A stretch of 64,000 nucleotides of DNA from NCBI GenBank assembly GCA_035236585.1, contig CP141130.1, positions 74,533,944 to 74,597,943 of the forward strand. The letters are read 5' to 3'. The first letter of the stretch is position 1. Each line of letters begins with the position of its first letter. The notes beneath the pieces are model-generated. The model was given only the letters and a program-made list of their open reading frames with translations. It was not told where the DNA came from and searched no databases. This stretch comes from Warburgia ugandensis (lineage: Eukaryota > Streptophyta > Magnoliopsida > Canellales > Canellaceae). This document shows positions 35,201 through 47,479 of the stretch, piece after piece. The position numbers and the translations under genes were made by a program.

Positions 35201-38200
35201 TTGGGATTTGGTTCAAGATGTGAGAGATATTCTAATCGAAGGCGATAATGTTAAAGTCAAAGTTATTCGAATAGATAGGTATAGTTTCAGTCTTTGACCA
35301 AGTTATTTTTGTTATTTCAAACAAGTAATTTCTTCATGTACAGTTTATGACTAATCTTCTTTGCAGCATGTCTCATAAACTACTGAGTTTAGCTGCACCC
35401 TAAGGGTGTTTTGGCAGGGCCTTCCCAAAAATCGAATCTTTAATTAACCTATTTGCATTAGCTTTGGTGTTCCAAGAGTGACTCATAAAGGAAAGGAAAC
35501 AAGAAAGGATTTTCATGGAGTTAGTTAAAACAACCTGTATGTTCAATAGTCCCTTTATTTACCAAGTGAGGAACAGGATATTGACCAAAATGTCACCTTT
35601 GAGAAAATATTGACTGAAAATGTCCTTGTAATCTCAAGAAGACCATAAATTTCAAAACTACTATTTCTGTGGATTGCACATATGTCAAGCAAGCATGTTA
35701 ACGACCACTTGAACTTCATTCCTACAAACTGCCTTGCTAAGGTTGCGTGCAGGGCTTTGATTTTCAGTTCCTAGCAATGGAACTGAAAATAACTGAAAAT
35801 CAGATTTTGGATGGCCTTTGTCAAGCGACGTGCCAGTTTGCCTTCTATTTCTTTGTTCTCTTATCAAAGACAAATGGATTTGGCTCTTTGGAGATCCATT
35901 ACTGTGGGTGAATATGTGTGGTGGGTGGAAGTGTGTACTTTGGGTAGAGGAAGTGGTACTGGCAATGTGGTGATCCATTAGTCATGTAAATAATGCCTTT
36001 GCTCTCTATATTTGCTTTAGCATTGGGAAAGGTTCTAGAATTAGGTCTTGGGATGATCTATGAATAGGTTCTAGGCCTTTATTTCATATGTTTCCTGACC
36101 TATTTACGGTGGTCCTTTCAATGGTTGATGATTCATCAGTGCTGTGAGCTTATGTGGGGCATGTAATTTGGTATTGGGTCTTTGGAAGGATATAACAGAG
36201 GAGAGGTTGTTTCTTATTCTTCTGTCCTCCTTCTTGATGAAACATTCACTCTTTCTCTATTGAGGATTAGGGAGTTTGGCTTTCGAACCTAGTGGTTGTT
36301 TTAGTGTTAGGTCTTTCAAGTCTTTGCTTTTCTTCCCATGATCCCCGTTCTAGTGTGTGGAGGAAATTGTGGTCTCCTTCTATTCTTCCCAATATTTAGT
36401 GTCTTACTTGGTTTGTCTGTCACAAGAAGGCGAATTCCTTGGATTTCCTTAGGCGCAAAGGTTGTCTGTTCCTGAATTGGTGCATCATTTGTAAAAGAGA
36501 TGAAGATCATCATGCAATCATCTTTTTATGCATTAGGGTGGTCCAATCCATTTGTTGCAGAACTATGGCTTTTTTTTTGGAGAGGCTTAGTCTTCCCTTT
36601 GACCATTGGTTATCATCTCTTGGTATGAAGGTGTTGTCACCTGTTGAAAAGGAAAAGTTGCTGGGTTCTTTAGTCCCTTTTGCCATCATTGGGATCCTGT
36701 GGGCGAAAGAAATAAAATAGCATTTGTAGCAGAATCTATCATTTCTTTGTGCGTGGAGATTTTATGGCCTCGTTCTTTCTTGAGCAGCCTCTAGGAAATG
36801 CATCTAAGGCTCTGATATTCATAGATCGATCATCTCCCAAGCCTTCTTGTTGGCTCCCTCCATTGGGTGTCTTTAGGATTGAATTTCAATGGTGCTTCTT
36901 TAAAAATCTGGGTCAGGCTGGTATTGGAGTGGCTATAGATCTGCCTTTTACGCTCCTTTTGGGAGGAGGAAAGATTCCAATGTGGCAGAAGTTAGAATAC
37001 TTCCACGGGCTTGAAAATTTTCTCATCTGAAGTTTAGTTTTTGACTGAGGTTGACATTTCCATCGTCATTATTTGGACACATGAGGTGGATGATATGCCT
37101 TGGTGCCCAACATCATTCATGATGAGATTCACCACTTTTGTTCTGGTTGTTTTTGTTTTCCTTTAAGCACTTGTTTGACTTGGCTGACAATGTAGCTGAT
37201 TCCCTCTCCAAGAGGGGAGTTGTGTCTTCTTTTTTGTGTATAGGGCAATCTCTGGCCCTCATAACTTCTTTGTTCTAATCTTCTTATATATTTTATCTTT
37301 TCAAAAGAAAAGAAAGTAGCCATCTAGGAGGATAAATGTCTATCCTTGTTCACTCAAACTATAGAGAACATATCTTCTTTGTTTGTTCTGAGGATGGGCA
37401 TAATTAACTTACAGGACGGAAAAGATCAAGTACACTTGCTGAGGATAACACCATGCTACCATATATTGTCTTGTTCTAAATATGCAAACTTACCTAACAT
37501 TCACTGAAAACTGATGCATCCCATAGAGCATTATCTCTTGCTAGTATGAATGTGATGATTTCTTAGTGAGTCTTTCTGTAGAAATATGGCACCTTGATTG
37601 GTGATTTGGAATAAAAAAGAGAAAAGATATCACCACATTCTGCCTTTTCCTAACAACATGATAGTCTATATCTATCCCCTTATTCCTTGAATGGAACACT
37701 GGAGTTTGGTAGTAATGTGCATAAATAAATGTGACTGATTCTTTAGATGCAACTCCAGAAGATATGATACATTTATCTTTTACTTTCTTAGGTGTATCAA
37801 TGTGAATATCCACCATGTTGCAATATGCCATGTTTTCTTTTTAGCTTCTTTCATGCTGGACTTCTTGTGTACCACTGGTGTAATGATTAATAAGCAGCGG
37901 TTTGCAGCATGAGAAATCTGTGAAGTCTGTCAGTTACCTTTTGTTCCTTCAGTCAAACTGGCACCTTCCTCGGTTCCTGCAATCTTCATCCCAAGTAATC
38001 ACAATCAGCAAGAATTTTCAGATAAAATCCTCTTCAGGCTAGTCTGCAGCCTCTAACCATTATTTTCATTATGAGTTAGAGTTTCTTTTGACTTCACTGT
38101 AGCTGCCTTTGCTACAGGAGAGAATCCGAGTAAAAAACTTGGAGTTTCTTCCTTGGGCTACCTCAGAATGAAGGATTTTGTTCCAGGAATGCTTTGTAGC

Positions 38201-41200
38201 ATATTCCTACTACTTATGCCAAGATCCACCTTTAACTGTTGGTTTAGGGTTGCTTTGTTCTGATCCTTACAAAAACTCAAAAGTTGATAACTAAGTTTCT
38301 TGATTCAATATAATGATCTATGTAGCTGACGAGCTCTTGAACAAGGTAATCTGAATCACTTTTACTCTTTTGGGATGGAAAACAATGTCCCATATCCCAG
38401 GCTGACCTGCACCATCCTATAGGATATCAAATGAAATGATTCAGATTGTAAAAGCAAGTGAAGAAAGAAAATTAGACAACTTCACAGAACAGAAGATGGA
38501 AATTTCTGCTACAGGTGGGGTGGGTTAATCCCATCTGCAACTTTGCAGTCAGTAGCTTCTCTTGGAAAAAGAAACCCTTAACAGAAATATTCTTGTGCCT
38601 TCTTTGCTTTTGACTTTGTTTTGCCTATTAAGAAAATTTTATGTTGTTTCTCTTTTCCGTTTAATGTTATTCATCATTTTTCATTGTGCTCCTTGTGAGA
38701 CATGTATTCTACTAAAAAATTTCTCTCAGTTGTAAATACATGTACATTGGCTAATACATGTAAATTGGCTCAATCATGCAGGGAAAATTCAAGGATTACT
38801 TTATCAATCAAACAATTGGAGGACGATCCTCTCTTGGAAACTTTGGACAAAGTAATTCCTCAGGTTGGTCAGGTGTACACTGATAAATTGCCCTGGACAT
38901 TTTAGAAGTTCCTGATTCTTCAACTAGAGTCAATATAAGTTCTGATTGCTCATGAGGTATGGGCCATTGCAGGTTGCAACTGATGCTTCAAGCATTTCTT
39001 ATAGTTCAAATATTGAACCTCTTCCAGGACTTGAAAACATTTGTGAAGAGCTGCAACAAGAGGAAGGGTATGGTTGCATGACTGCTTAGTTCATATAGCA
39101 TTGACTTTATTGAGCAAAAAAGTATTGCTTTTCATTACATTGATGAGTTTTAGCCGGTAGGCTTGTCTAAGGGGTACCTATTGTTTACTTCAGCATCAAA
39201 GATGAACATTTTAATTTACCATGAACTCTTCTATCTCAGCCATGGACTCATCAAAGTCTTGTTTTCTACTGCATTTTGCAGCTTTGTAGTAGTTCAACTT
39301 TGGTTGTCTGCCCGTGTTATTCTTTTTCCAGTTGGAGTATATGTGCCTAGCACCCAATTCTCAGCAAGAAGGATAATGTTCTTGATGGAACCAATCCCCA
39401 AAAAACACATTCAATGGCATGGATTACAAAAAATGTTTAACTTACATGAGTTAACATAAGAAATCTATGGACAAGAAATATATACTTATGTCTACCACTT
39501 ATTATAGTTATTCCTAGTCCCTCATTGTTGACTACAAAATAAATCAACAATAACTAAAGAAACCAAGTCCAGATTTCCAAATTCTCTTCCTTAACTACAA
39601 CCCAAGCAATGGGGAGCATCTGATCATTGGCATCTCTTCCCACATCATAAAGCAGTTCACCCTCACAAAACCACTTCAGGTAGCAGCCATCCAAGCCTAT
39701 GACTAGTTTGCATCCCTCTTTCCATCCTTTAGTCAAGGAATGAAAGAAAGTATACATTCTCTGGAACACTTGAGCTCCCTATGTTATAGGTCTTTGCACC
39801 ACTACTGCAATTGTACTCTGAGGATTCGTATCCTTCATTTCCAAACATAGTCCCAAAGCCTTGCATAATGAGCCCTTAAGGTTCCATGGATGAGTTTCAA
39901 AGCCTTGCAATTGTACTCTGAGGATTCGTATCCTTCATTTCCAAACATAGTCCCAAAGCCTTGCATAATGAGCCCTTAAGGTTCCATGGATGAGTTTCAA
40001 AGCTCTTGCCTTTGCCTTCCAACATTGGCTTAATGTTGTGTCAAACTCATCTTTTAATGTTGTCTTTCAACTTCATATTTGGCCTACTCCTTAACCTATC
40101 CATTTAGGGCTCTATCAAACAGGTAGAAGTTGGTTGCTTATTCTTGTGAGATTTAACAGATTTGTGTTGTTGTTAAAGGAATTGGAACTGTTGAATCCTT
40201 TTCTCAAAGGATGGTTATACTCTCTAAGGGCATGTTCTAGAGCCACGAAGGAACTCAACTCTGACCTCTACTCTTTGTAAACCTTATATCCCTTTCTTCT
40301 TTCATTATGTAATAGCAACCTTCTTAAACTCTGGATCAGTGAATTTCATCCCAATAGAAAAACTAATTGGCCCATAATTGTTCTTTGCATTGAAGACTGG
40401 AAACTTCTTCTTTTTCATCTTCAGATAATGTGTCACAGTCTGAAGAATCTAAATAATAAGAAAGGTCATCCAGAGTATTCAGACTCATCAGCTTCAGGTC
40501 GTCATATTTTGCTAACAGAAGTCTGTTCTGGTTGATGATGCTGCACTTGACTTAGCTCCCTATATTGCAACATTCCTGCCAATCCCAAAACTATCAACAA
40601 CAACATTGCTGGTTTCCTCAGCCTCTTTAACCTCATTCTTCTTCAACTCTCTATCGTTGTCCCTCACTGCAGCAACCTCTTCATCATCAGTGTAGAAATC
40701 ATCATCCCCACTTGAACTATCATCTGAAGTCTTTGGTCAATACTACTCATCATCAGAACCACTGACTCCTTCCCCTTCTTATATTGCTACCAGTGGCACA
40801 TTAACTACCTTATCTGAATTCTTTCTTAGTTCCCCTGTTGTATTATCTGATTGCTCCTCTTCAATCTCCACATTCTTTAGTTGCTCATCAACCATGGTAT
40901 CAAGTCCATGGTGCTTATCAACTGGAATTTCCTCAGTCTCCACAATCTTCAATTCCAAGTAGTCTGTTATAGATCCACAATCCATCCAATGAGTAGCCAT
41001 TTCGATCATTTCATCATCATCAGTTATCGATCATACAAATCCTGGATTAGGCAACTTACAATATAAATACTTCAACATTTCCTCATAGGCAACCTCCTTA
41101 TCAAAATTAAGTATGTCTAGTCTAAACAACAGATCTGGAATTCTGGATCACAATTATCAAAATTTACCACCTTCCTCCCTCAGAATGCACTTCTCACCTA

Positions 41201-44200
41201 CAAGCTTCCCACCATGATGAAACTAAATAGGAAATAAACACATGGCTAAAAGGGCAGCCCCGGTGAACGAAGCTCCAGGCTATGCGGGGTCCAGGGAAGG
41301 GGCGGACCACAAGGGCCTTAGTAGGCTGCCTTACCTTGCATTTTGCAAGAGGCTAATTCCACGCCTTGAACCCGTGACCTCAAGGTCACATGATGACAAC
41401 TTTTACTGTTGCGCCAAGGCTCCCCTTCAAATAAACACATGGCTGCAAATTCAAATTTAAAATACAATAATTAAACAAAAAGAGACCAGAATCAAGACAA
41501 ATAGATTATAACATATGAAATAAAAAAAAATACAATTCAGCAGCTGTAAACAAATGAAAAAGTAAAAAACAATCCTTTTTTCCTGTAAACAAATGCAAAT
41601 CCTTACTACAGGGCCTAATTTTAAGTGTAAAAGCAAAAAATCCCTATTTTGCTGTAAACAAATTCAAATCCAGACAAAAAGCCCTAATTTTGGAGTGGAA
41701 GAGTTTTTGAAAAAAAGTACAGTTTCTGTGAAGAACTGGAAACACGAACAAAAACATTAATTTGTAAGTTAAACAAGCATTATAATGCATAATTCACTAA
41801 ATAAATCCTTTACTGTCAAAAGAAGCAAACTGACTTAATTTTTAACTTGAAAAACTTTCAGACAACAACAAAGAAGAAACAAGTTCATAATTCCTAGAGG
41901 ATTCAAGAAATAGACCCAAACAGCAAGAATGCACTTTAAAATATTGGAATTCGTGGCCACAATCCATAATAAAGAAGTGGAAAAATGGGTTAGGGATTAA
42001 CACATTGTACCTGTGTGCTAATTGAAATCATGACCAGCCAACTGGGTTCTTGGTATAAAGTGAAATCCACTGCAATGTTCCCTGATACCCAATTTATAGT
42101 TATCTTCCCACATGTGTCAACTTGGAAGTTTAGGATTTTTAGTCTTTCTGACAGGGTAGTGGCTTTTCTCATGATTTTAGATGGATAAAGATTACATTTT
42201 CAGGTTTTCAATGGTTAATCAATGAAACATCACTGATTCATATGCCTACTGACTGGGTCACTTTACATGTAAAATGTCCTCATTAGAAAAGTGTGGGAGT
42301 GTTAGGTTCTGTCTAATTTTCAGGTGCTATTGAAAGCAATAGTCGAGTATGGGATATAATTGATTAAACTTTTTGTTTGGGGTAGAAATGAAATAACAAG
42401 AACAGTATAGGGTTTAATGCATAATTTTCCATTTAGTTTGTAACAACTTTTGTTAATCTATGGTACTTTAGTTTAGAATCAGCCAGTGCCCGATCCTCAT
42501 GTCAAAATCTTCTTGATTGTCAGTCGGGGCCAGGCGAGTAAATTCCTCTTCCTATACTTCACAATATAGATCAAATTCTTGGGTTCTATTGATTATATGT
42601 CAGAATTCCTGGCATGAGTCAACTGCCTTATTGTTTGTTGGAGTGACAAAGGAGCGAGGATCCTAGAAAGGAATTTGGAGACCTTATGGCACAGATGAGT
42701 ATGATGCTTGTACTACATATCCTTTTCTCTATTGCACTCTGAACTACTCTTGGAGTTCCTACTCACATGGGTGTGGTCCTGATGAGAACACTTTTTCTTC
42801 CCAGAAGAAGCAGAAGTACGAAGCTTCTATTGGTAACAAGTTTTCAGCATTCTTTTGTTCTTGCGGTTACCTTTTCACATCCATGGAACACATGAAAGAT
42901 TCCAGATGCAATTTTTACTCATGTCAGAGTCAAATGTGAAGAACTTTTCAAGAAGATAGTTTCCAGATAACAGCCTAAATGTCTTGATTTATTTAAGTCT
43001 ACGTGGTCATGAAGTTGAAAATCAGGAAGTTAGATCACAGGAAAGAAATATTTACTTAACTCAAAATTGCACAAATAGAGGTAGTGTTCTAGGAAAAACT
43101 AATAGTTCATAAAACTAGGTTCAACAATTAGAGTTGTACTTTGGAAACCTGGACCATTGTTGGAAGTGACTCAATGGGTCACACAAATAAATTTCAGACT
43201 TTATTTTCGCATAAAAGCAATAATATGATTAGAAAATCAGTAAAACCAAAAAAATTAATCTGATTCCTTGACCAGGCTGTTTGATCTAGAAATCATGTTT
43301 TCTCGGTTTGCTTGTTGAATGTGGGCAATTTTTCTTGAACAATCGCACTTAATGATTGAGTTCGCTTGATTGAGGCAAGACCCAACTTGCACAACTGGGT
43401 TACTATGACTGTAGCAAATGGCCCCATGAATCAACATAGTGAAAATGATGGGCTGAGTTTTACTACCCAGCTGGGTTTTCTTGGTCTAGTTACTGATTGG
43501 GCCCCAAGTTGACATGCTGTGTTTCTGAACTATGTTCAGATCACAAAGCCCAAAAACTTCACAGTGCAAAAGGGCAAATTCTCAGACCTGCAAAAGAATC
43601 AAGCCCATACGGCAGAATCAAGCTCATATAAATGCCTTTAAGTAGCAAAAACCTAGAGACAATCTAATAATATAAATTTTGTTTCAAAATCTATAAACTA
43701 CAAAGCTAGAAACATAAGGAGATCCATAACCTACGTGGATATTGTCCTTTATTATCAGGCCTTCATCCTAAGGTAATGCTGGCATGCATAAGTACCTTTA
43801 GGTAGCAAAACCCCAAAGAAAATCCTCGTTCTTAATAATTTTAATTTTGTTTCATAAAGCTAGAAACATGAGGAAATCGATAACATGGACAATGTCCTTT
43901 TTTACCAAGCCTTGATCCTAAGTAATGCTGGCAAACAGGAAGTGATAAGATGTTTCCTTAATCCAATTGAACTGAGACGAAAAAACATTTAGGAAAACAG
44001 ATCAGTACTTGGTCCTCCATGAACACCCATTCTTTTCATAGGCAAGGTTAAGTTTGAATTCTTGATCTTCATGGTCTCTGGGAAAAAACTCAAACTTTTC
44101 TCATGGACCCCTCTCAAAACACCAAGCTAAATATGAACTACAATCTTCATGTGCCCTCTAAGTAGACATGTTCCATGCTATGAGCTTTATGCAACTGTTT

Positions 44201-45413
44201 TGGGACCTTATTTATGTCACCTAAAATGTTGTTCCAAATTGCTCCTTCAACTTCCAATCCTCTCACTTTTCTATGATTTGTGTTGGGCTTGGTTATGTAC
44301 TTGTCATAAGATTGGTTGAACACGTGAGCATTGAAGTATCATCTTTGTGTGAGACTACTAAGTCTCACCATCCCAGGCCAAGACTTATTGAATGTAATGC
44401 TTTACCTAACACATAATGTATTGTTGTTTATTGTGACTTGATGTTGCTTTAGTATGTTATCCAACTCATGAGATTTGAACTGTTGAAACATTTAATCATA
44501 TTGTTACTACTTTCATTTCAATAGCCCACCTCAAGAATTTGTAAAATAAATTATGAAGATGAAAGAAATGTCATAGCCATACACAGAAAGATCGAGTGAG
44601 AGTTTATTTTCAACACATTTGCACTTTAGGAGCTTCCAACCATGAAAGCAACCAACCTGTTAATGTTATATTCTTCTGAAGTAGTTACCAGCAAGGAAAC
44701 TATACTGATACTTGTTAGCGTTTGACCTATCTCTTTGCAGTATATCTGATGTAAGGATTGGTCGGAAAGGATTTGAGAAGCGTGTGGTTTCACAGGACTT
44801 GGAACTGTGGCTTTCAAATGTGAGATAGCTATGATAAAAGACTCTAGTTAAGTTCAACTAGCAGCAGTTATTTAATTTGATGTTTCTTGTTTAATATATT
44901 TGTTTCGCCATACAGCAACCAGTCGAGGATAAAGTGTTCACTCTTCTTGCTCGAGCTGGCAGAGAGGTTAGTAGTATTAATGTTTGCAAACAACCATTTC
45001 CTTCACTAGTGATCTGAAATGTGGTTTCTAGCATGGAACGAACTGCTTAGAGAGAATTTCTTGTTAATATACACTTTCTTGATTTGTACCTTGCACTAAA
45101 ATATGGCCAGATATGTTGCTAAATTTCCTGTAATGATGTGAGAAGAAGTGGAGAGGAAGAATCCGTAAAGCTGATGGGACAATGCAACCATCTGTAAATC
45201 TTTTATGAGATAGCTAAATGCTAATGTTGCTATAACTTTTCATCATTTCTTTCCTATTTTAACTTCTTTCCAGATCAAAATACTAAGAGCAAATAGAAAA
45301 ATGTGGCTAATGATTGCGCCATGACTCAGGTCCAGGAAGTACATTTGACTACTGATCTTGATCAAGAAAGTATTAAAAAAGCAGTACAGCGAGTGTTGGG
45401 ACGCATCCCCTGA
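26282..45413 (+). CDS. SRRP1: plastid S1-domain RNA-binding protein (SRRP1-like)
   Basis: Ten exons: 26282-26530, 28809-28968, 31476-31537, 34902-35061, 35158-35278, 38782-38863, 38973-39067, 44741-44819, 44916-44966, 45330-45413. Together they give 1,143 nt and 380 aa with every phase closing. Residues 1 to about 60 are rich in Ser, Arg and Pro and poor in acidic residues, as in a chloroplast transit peptide. The first S1-like domain spans about 93-170 (EGKIEGFNGGGLLVRFYSL). The second, canonical S1 domain spans about 183-263 (VGDVFEARVASVEDYGAFVH, then GLVHVSEVSWDLVQDVRDIL, then SRITLSIKQL). A conserved C-terminal region follows (GRKGFEKRVVSQDLELWLSN, VFTLLARAGREVQEVHLTT). This order and length match the Arabidopsis At3g23700/SRRP1 family, chloroplast proteins that bind RNA. 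PDE338-like proteins are the alternative. The ATG at 26282 is the first in frame; upstream is the GA run. About 94 percent of the locus is intron, loaded with mobile elements. Confidence 0.92.
29796..30127. repeat. diverged tandem duplication, 166-bp unit
   Basis: Two adjacent copies (29796-29961, 29962-30127) share catattctgcrtgtttaaaa at the start and cccatgcattatggtgatga in the middle. They lie in intron 2 of the S1 gene. Possibly part of an old mobile element; no coding identity was established. Confidence 0.82.
30715..31254. mobile_element. solo LTR, 540 bp, with 5-bp target duplication
   Basis: Starts TGTTACACCTCCC and ends GGTCTAACA, giving TGTTA and TAACA ends. It is bordered by TAGAG at 30710-30714 and 31255-31259. 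The interior has repeated gttagttaggatatacagat motifs and a purine-rich stretch but no coding sequence. The end sequence and size fit a Ty1/copia LTR (inference). It lies in intron 2 of the S1 gene. Confidence 0.88.
32078..32139. repeat. perfect palindrome beside a (GT)n run
   Basis: A palindrome with 14-bp arms (tagttgatttataa and its complement around a single central base) occupies 32078-32106. After a few AT bases it is followed by about 12 GT units at 32116-32139. In intron 3 of the S1 gene. Confidence 0.85.
32838..33172. mobile_element. MITE copy 1
   Basis: Homologous to 33483-33825 in the same orientation. Shared phrases include gatctaagccattcatc, gaaatggcttagatag and atgaacggcttggatcttca. 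The ends (gcagatgcttc and gatgctcatgagcgtatactc) form imperfect inverted repeats. No coding capacity. In intron 3 of the S1 gene. Confidence 0.68.
33483..33825. mobile_element. MITE copy 2
   Basis: Starts tgtagacgct and ends agcatctaca, an inverted pair with one mismatch. Inside the ends lie caaggagtaaaccacc and its rough complement ggtagcttctactcctta. It is a diverged direct repeat of copy 1 about 650 bp to the left. I could not define a convincing target duplication, so the superfamily is open. Confidence 0.72.
35790..37300 (+). pseudogene. L1-type LINE 3' relic (zinc-binding RT and RNase H regions)
   Basis: Across several frames the sequence reads as the end of a plant L1 pol. A GSRIRFWDDLW-like segment lies near 36020. 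A zf-RVT region follows (WFVCHKKANSLDFLRRKGC, then W-C-I-I-C-K-R-D-E-D-H-H) at about 36400-36540. An RNase H-like region with K-N-L-G-Q-A-G-I-G-V lies at about 36840-37000. Numerous stops and frameshifts. In intron 5 of the S1 gene. Ends are approximate. Confidence 0.7.
37540..37831 (-). pseudogene. Ty1/copia pol C-terminal fragment
   Basis: The minus-strand frame contains TPVFHSRNKGIDIDYHVVRK, which fits the copia RNase H signature NPVFHxRTKHIxIDxHxVR. The rest of the frame is not convincingly copia, so only a fragment remains. In intron 5 of the S1 gene; the neighbouring 37.8-38.5 kb may hold more of the same relic. Confidence 0.55.
39540..41230 (-). pseudogene. Mutator-like (MULE) transposase pseudogene
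   Basis: Read on the minus strand, an N-terminal segment with FHHGGKLVGEKCILREEGGK lies near 41210-41150. An acidic linker follows (40780-41010). Then come the MuDR N-terminal block NYGPISFSIGMKFTDPEFKK (about 40310-40370) and the transposase core LVIGLDGCYLKWFCEGELLY, then VGRDANDQMLPIAWVVV (39554-39769). Stops and frameshifts interrupt it. A perfect 100-bp duplication (39807-40006) sits inside. The terminal inverted repeats were not located. It lies in intron 7 of the S1 gene, which explains much of that 5.7-kb intron. Confidence 0.82.
39807..40006. repeat. near-perfect 100-bp tandem duplication
   Basis: Units 39807-39906 and 39907-40006, starting gcaattgtactctgaggatt, are identical over at least the first 96 bases. 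They lie within the MULE pseudogene and appear recent. Confidence 0.93.
41248..41428 (-). mobile_element. Au-SINE copy 5 (youngest looking)
   Basis: Complete on the minus strand. It starts ggggagccttggcgcaac, has B box gaggtcacgggttcaag, body cttgcaaaatgcaaggtaag and cgccccttccctggaccccg, and end ttcaccggggctgccctttt. It is bordered by a perfect 16-bp direct repeat, aaataaacacatggct, at 41232-41247 and 41429-41444. Both Pol III box regions look intact. It sits beside the N-terminal end of the MULE pseudogene. Confidence 0.95.
43628..43946. repeat. diverged tandem duplication, 160-bp unit
   Basis: Two copies (about 43628-43787 and 43788-43946) share taagtagcaaaaccyyaaag-like and aagctagaaacatraggara-like phrases plus gatcctaagtaatgctggca. 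In intron 7 of the S1 gene. Confidence 0.75.
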
Positions 45414-45537
45414 GATTCATGCAACAACAATGGCAGGTACAACATTCACTGTAGCTTTCATGCTGTTGGCGTACTGATTCTATGCATGTAAAATTTACAT
45501 GTTCTCTTATCCACCAGGATTGCCTGGCCATTTTGTC

Positions 45538-45543
45538 AATAAA
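45538..45543 (+). terminator. polyadenylation signal AATAAA of the S1 gene
   Basis: An exact AATAAA lies 125 bases after the TGA stop of the S1-domain gene, a normal distance for a plant transcript end, followed by T/G-rich sequence. Confidence 0.55.
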
Positions 45544-47479
45544 CTGTGTTTTCTTCATCTGTGTAACTAGGACAACTGTACTGATTGTAACTATCAATAT
45601 GAAATGTTTTGCTATTATCTGATCCTCTTGGTTCACATACATGTTAACACTATTACTGTAATTCTCATCATTATCATCAAAGTGCTTGTGAGCCACCATG
45701 ATAATTGTGGAGCAAATGTGAGAAACCATCACTGTAAGTTGAGAAGTGCATTCTGTTAAGACCCTGGGCAGTACTCTCTCAGGGTAATAGACGGGGGATA
45801 GCTAGATTCCTTGAATAGGATTGCAAATTGGCAGGCCTTACTATAGTCTCACTCTTGAGTGATCTCACCTTCGTCTTTTCTTTTTGCCGGTCCTAGACCT
45901 GAACCGAAGACTTGGAGTTGGCTCCGAGCCAAACTTTAAGAACCCAACTGCTATTCCTCTGAGTCCAAGGTGATAAGAAGTGAAGGTCAGACTCAATACA
46001 TCAGTTGAGTTTGAGCATAAAACTGCCCATGTACATGAGAAGCCTATTCAGCTGCTGCTACTTCTCATCACAGAGAAGTGAACTTTCAGCACTGGCAACA
46101 AGGTTTATGACTGCGCTTGGTATGGCCTAGCGGAGGTTAGCCAGTACATTTTCTGTAGTCTAACGGCTTGTTAGTGGAAGATGACCAAATATGTAATCTT
46201 TTACGGGCTCTCAAACTTGTTTCCTGAATTGGTGTATGCTATTGTTGTTGCTGAATCACTGGTGGTACCTGATCATATATCACTCTGACCATGAAAGCTT
46301 TTACAGGAATCCGTTGGCTGTGAAAATCGGAAATCGTGTGGAATGGATTGGATTCTAAAGTCATGTCTAAGATCCAAGGCAAGGAAAATAGTGTCTTCAA
46401 TGCCGTGATATTTGCCAGGAGAGCTAACTCTGCACGCTTGGGTTTCATTCCACCACTTTTTACATCTACGTTGGACCGCAAGCTAAAATGTAAATTTTAT
46501 TAGTTCTGATATATTAAACACGCACAAGCAGGCGCACCCCCCCACACAGAGAGAGAAAGAGACCCATTCCCACACAGTGGAACAGTTCCTGTTATTTTGA
46601 TGTATTAAAATTAAATAAGGTGAATGCTGCCAGCAATATCAAGCACAGTTGCTTGCAGACGACTCATCATCTCTCCTATGTATATGCTTTATGTGAGTGA
46701 TTTGCTTTGTAATTCTTCTGTTTACCAAAAAAATTCTCGACTTCCGTTGATATAGATTATTATACGTCTGTTGCTGGGTATCTTGTAGCTCAAAAGTCTG
46801 TCCAGCATGTTTATAAACTCTTTCTTTATTTTTTAGGATGGTAGAATCATCAAACATAAGCATTTTTCAATTAGTGGTAATAGATCAAGGTAAACAAGTC
46901 TTATCTTCACGAAGCAGGTCCCGGGGCACCCCACAGCAACCTACCATGTAATGTACCCCACTGCAGTAGTATTCATTTGAAGGTCCTTCCATTTTCGGAA
47001 TGGCCGGCAGACTCAGTTGCCAAACAAAGCACCTCCAGATCCCATCCAAAGGTCTGGATCAAGTTGCATGAACCAATATATAGAACTCGTTGAGGAAACT
47101 GTGTAGAAAATCTTGTCTTGAGATGAGAACTTTGGTAATCTATATTGCCAGTCCAATATGGTTTCGGCCTGTCACATTAACAACCTTAATCACCATCAAC
47201 CCATGACATACTACATATACTTGATGCATGAACATGAATTTTCTTTTTGCCTTTCCTGTTTACATTTCACAGGAGTTACCTATAATTCTTAATACAAAAA
47301 CTAGGACCATTTAGATTATCTCAGAGTGACCATGCACTCCTACAATGGGCATAACTGTGCATTCTGTGTCATTAATCTTTTCAGCCGTTTTCAACCACAC
47401 CTGTGATGGTGACCGATCATGGCGTACACCTATCACATGGTACCTTTTTGAATCTGTGAAAATTGTGATGGGTCTTACT
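45544..47479. other. tail-to-tail intergenic region
   Basis: Separates the ends of the S1 gene and CNX1 and should contain the CNX1 3' untranslated region at its right. On the minus strand at about 46240-47080 short pieces (KRAELALLANITALKTL, then MTLESN) hint at an old RNase H-like retroelement relic, not strong enough to name. No gene was seen. Confidence 0.3.
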
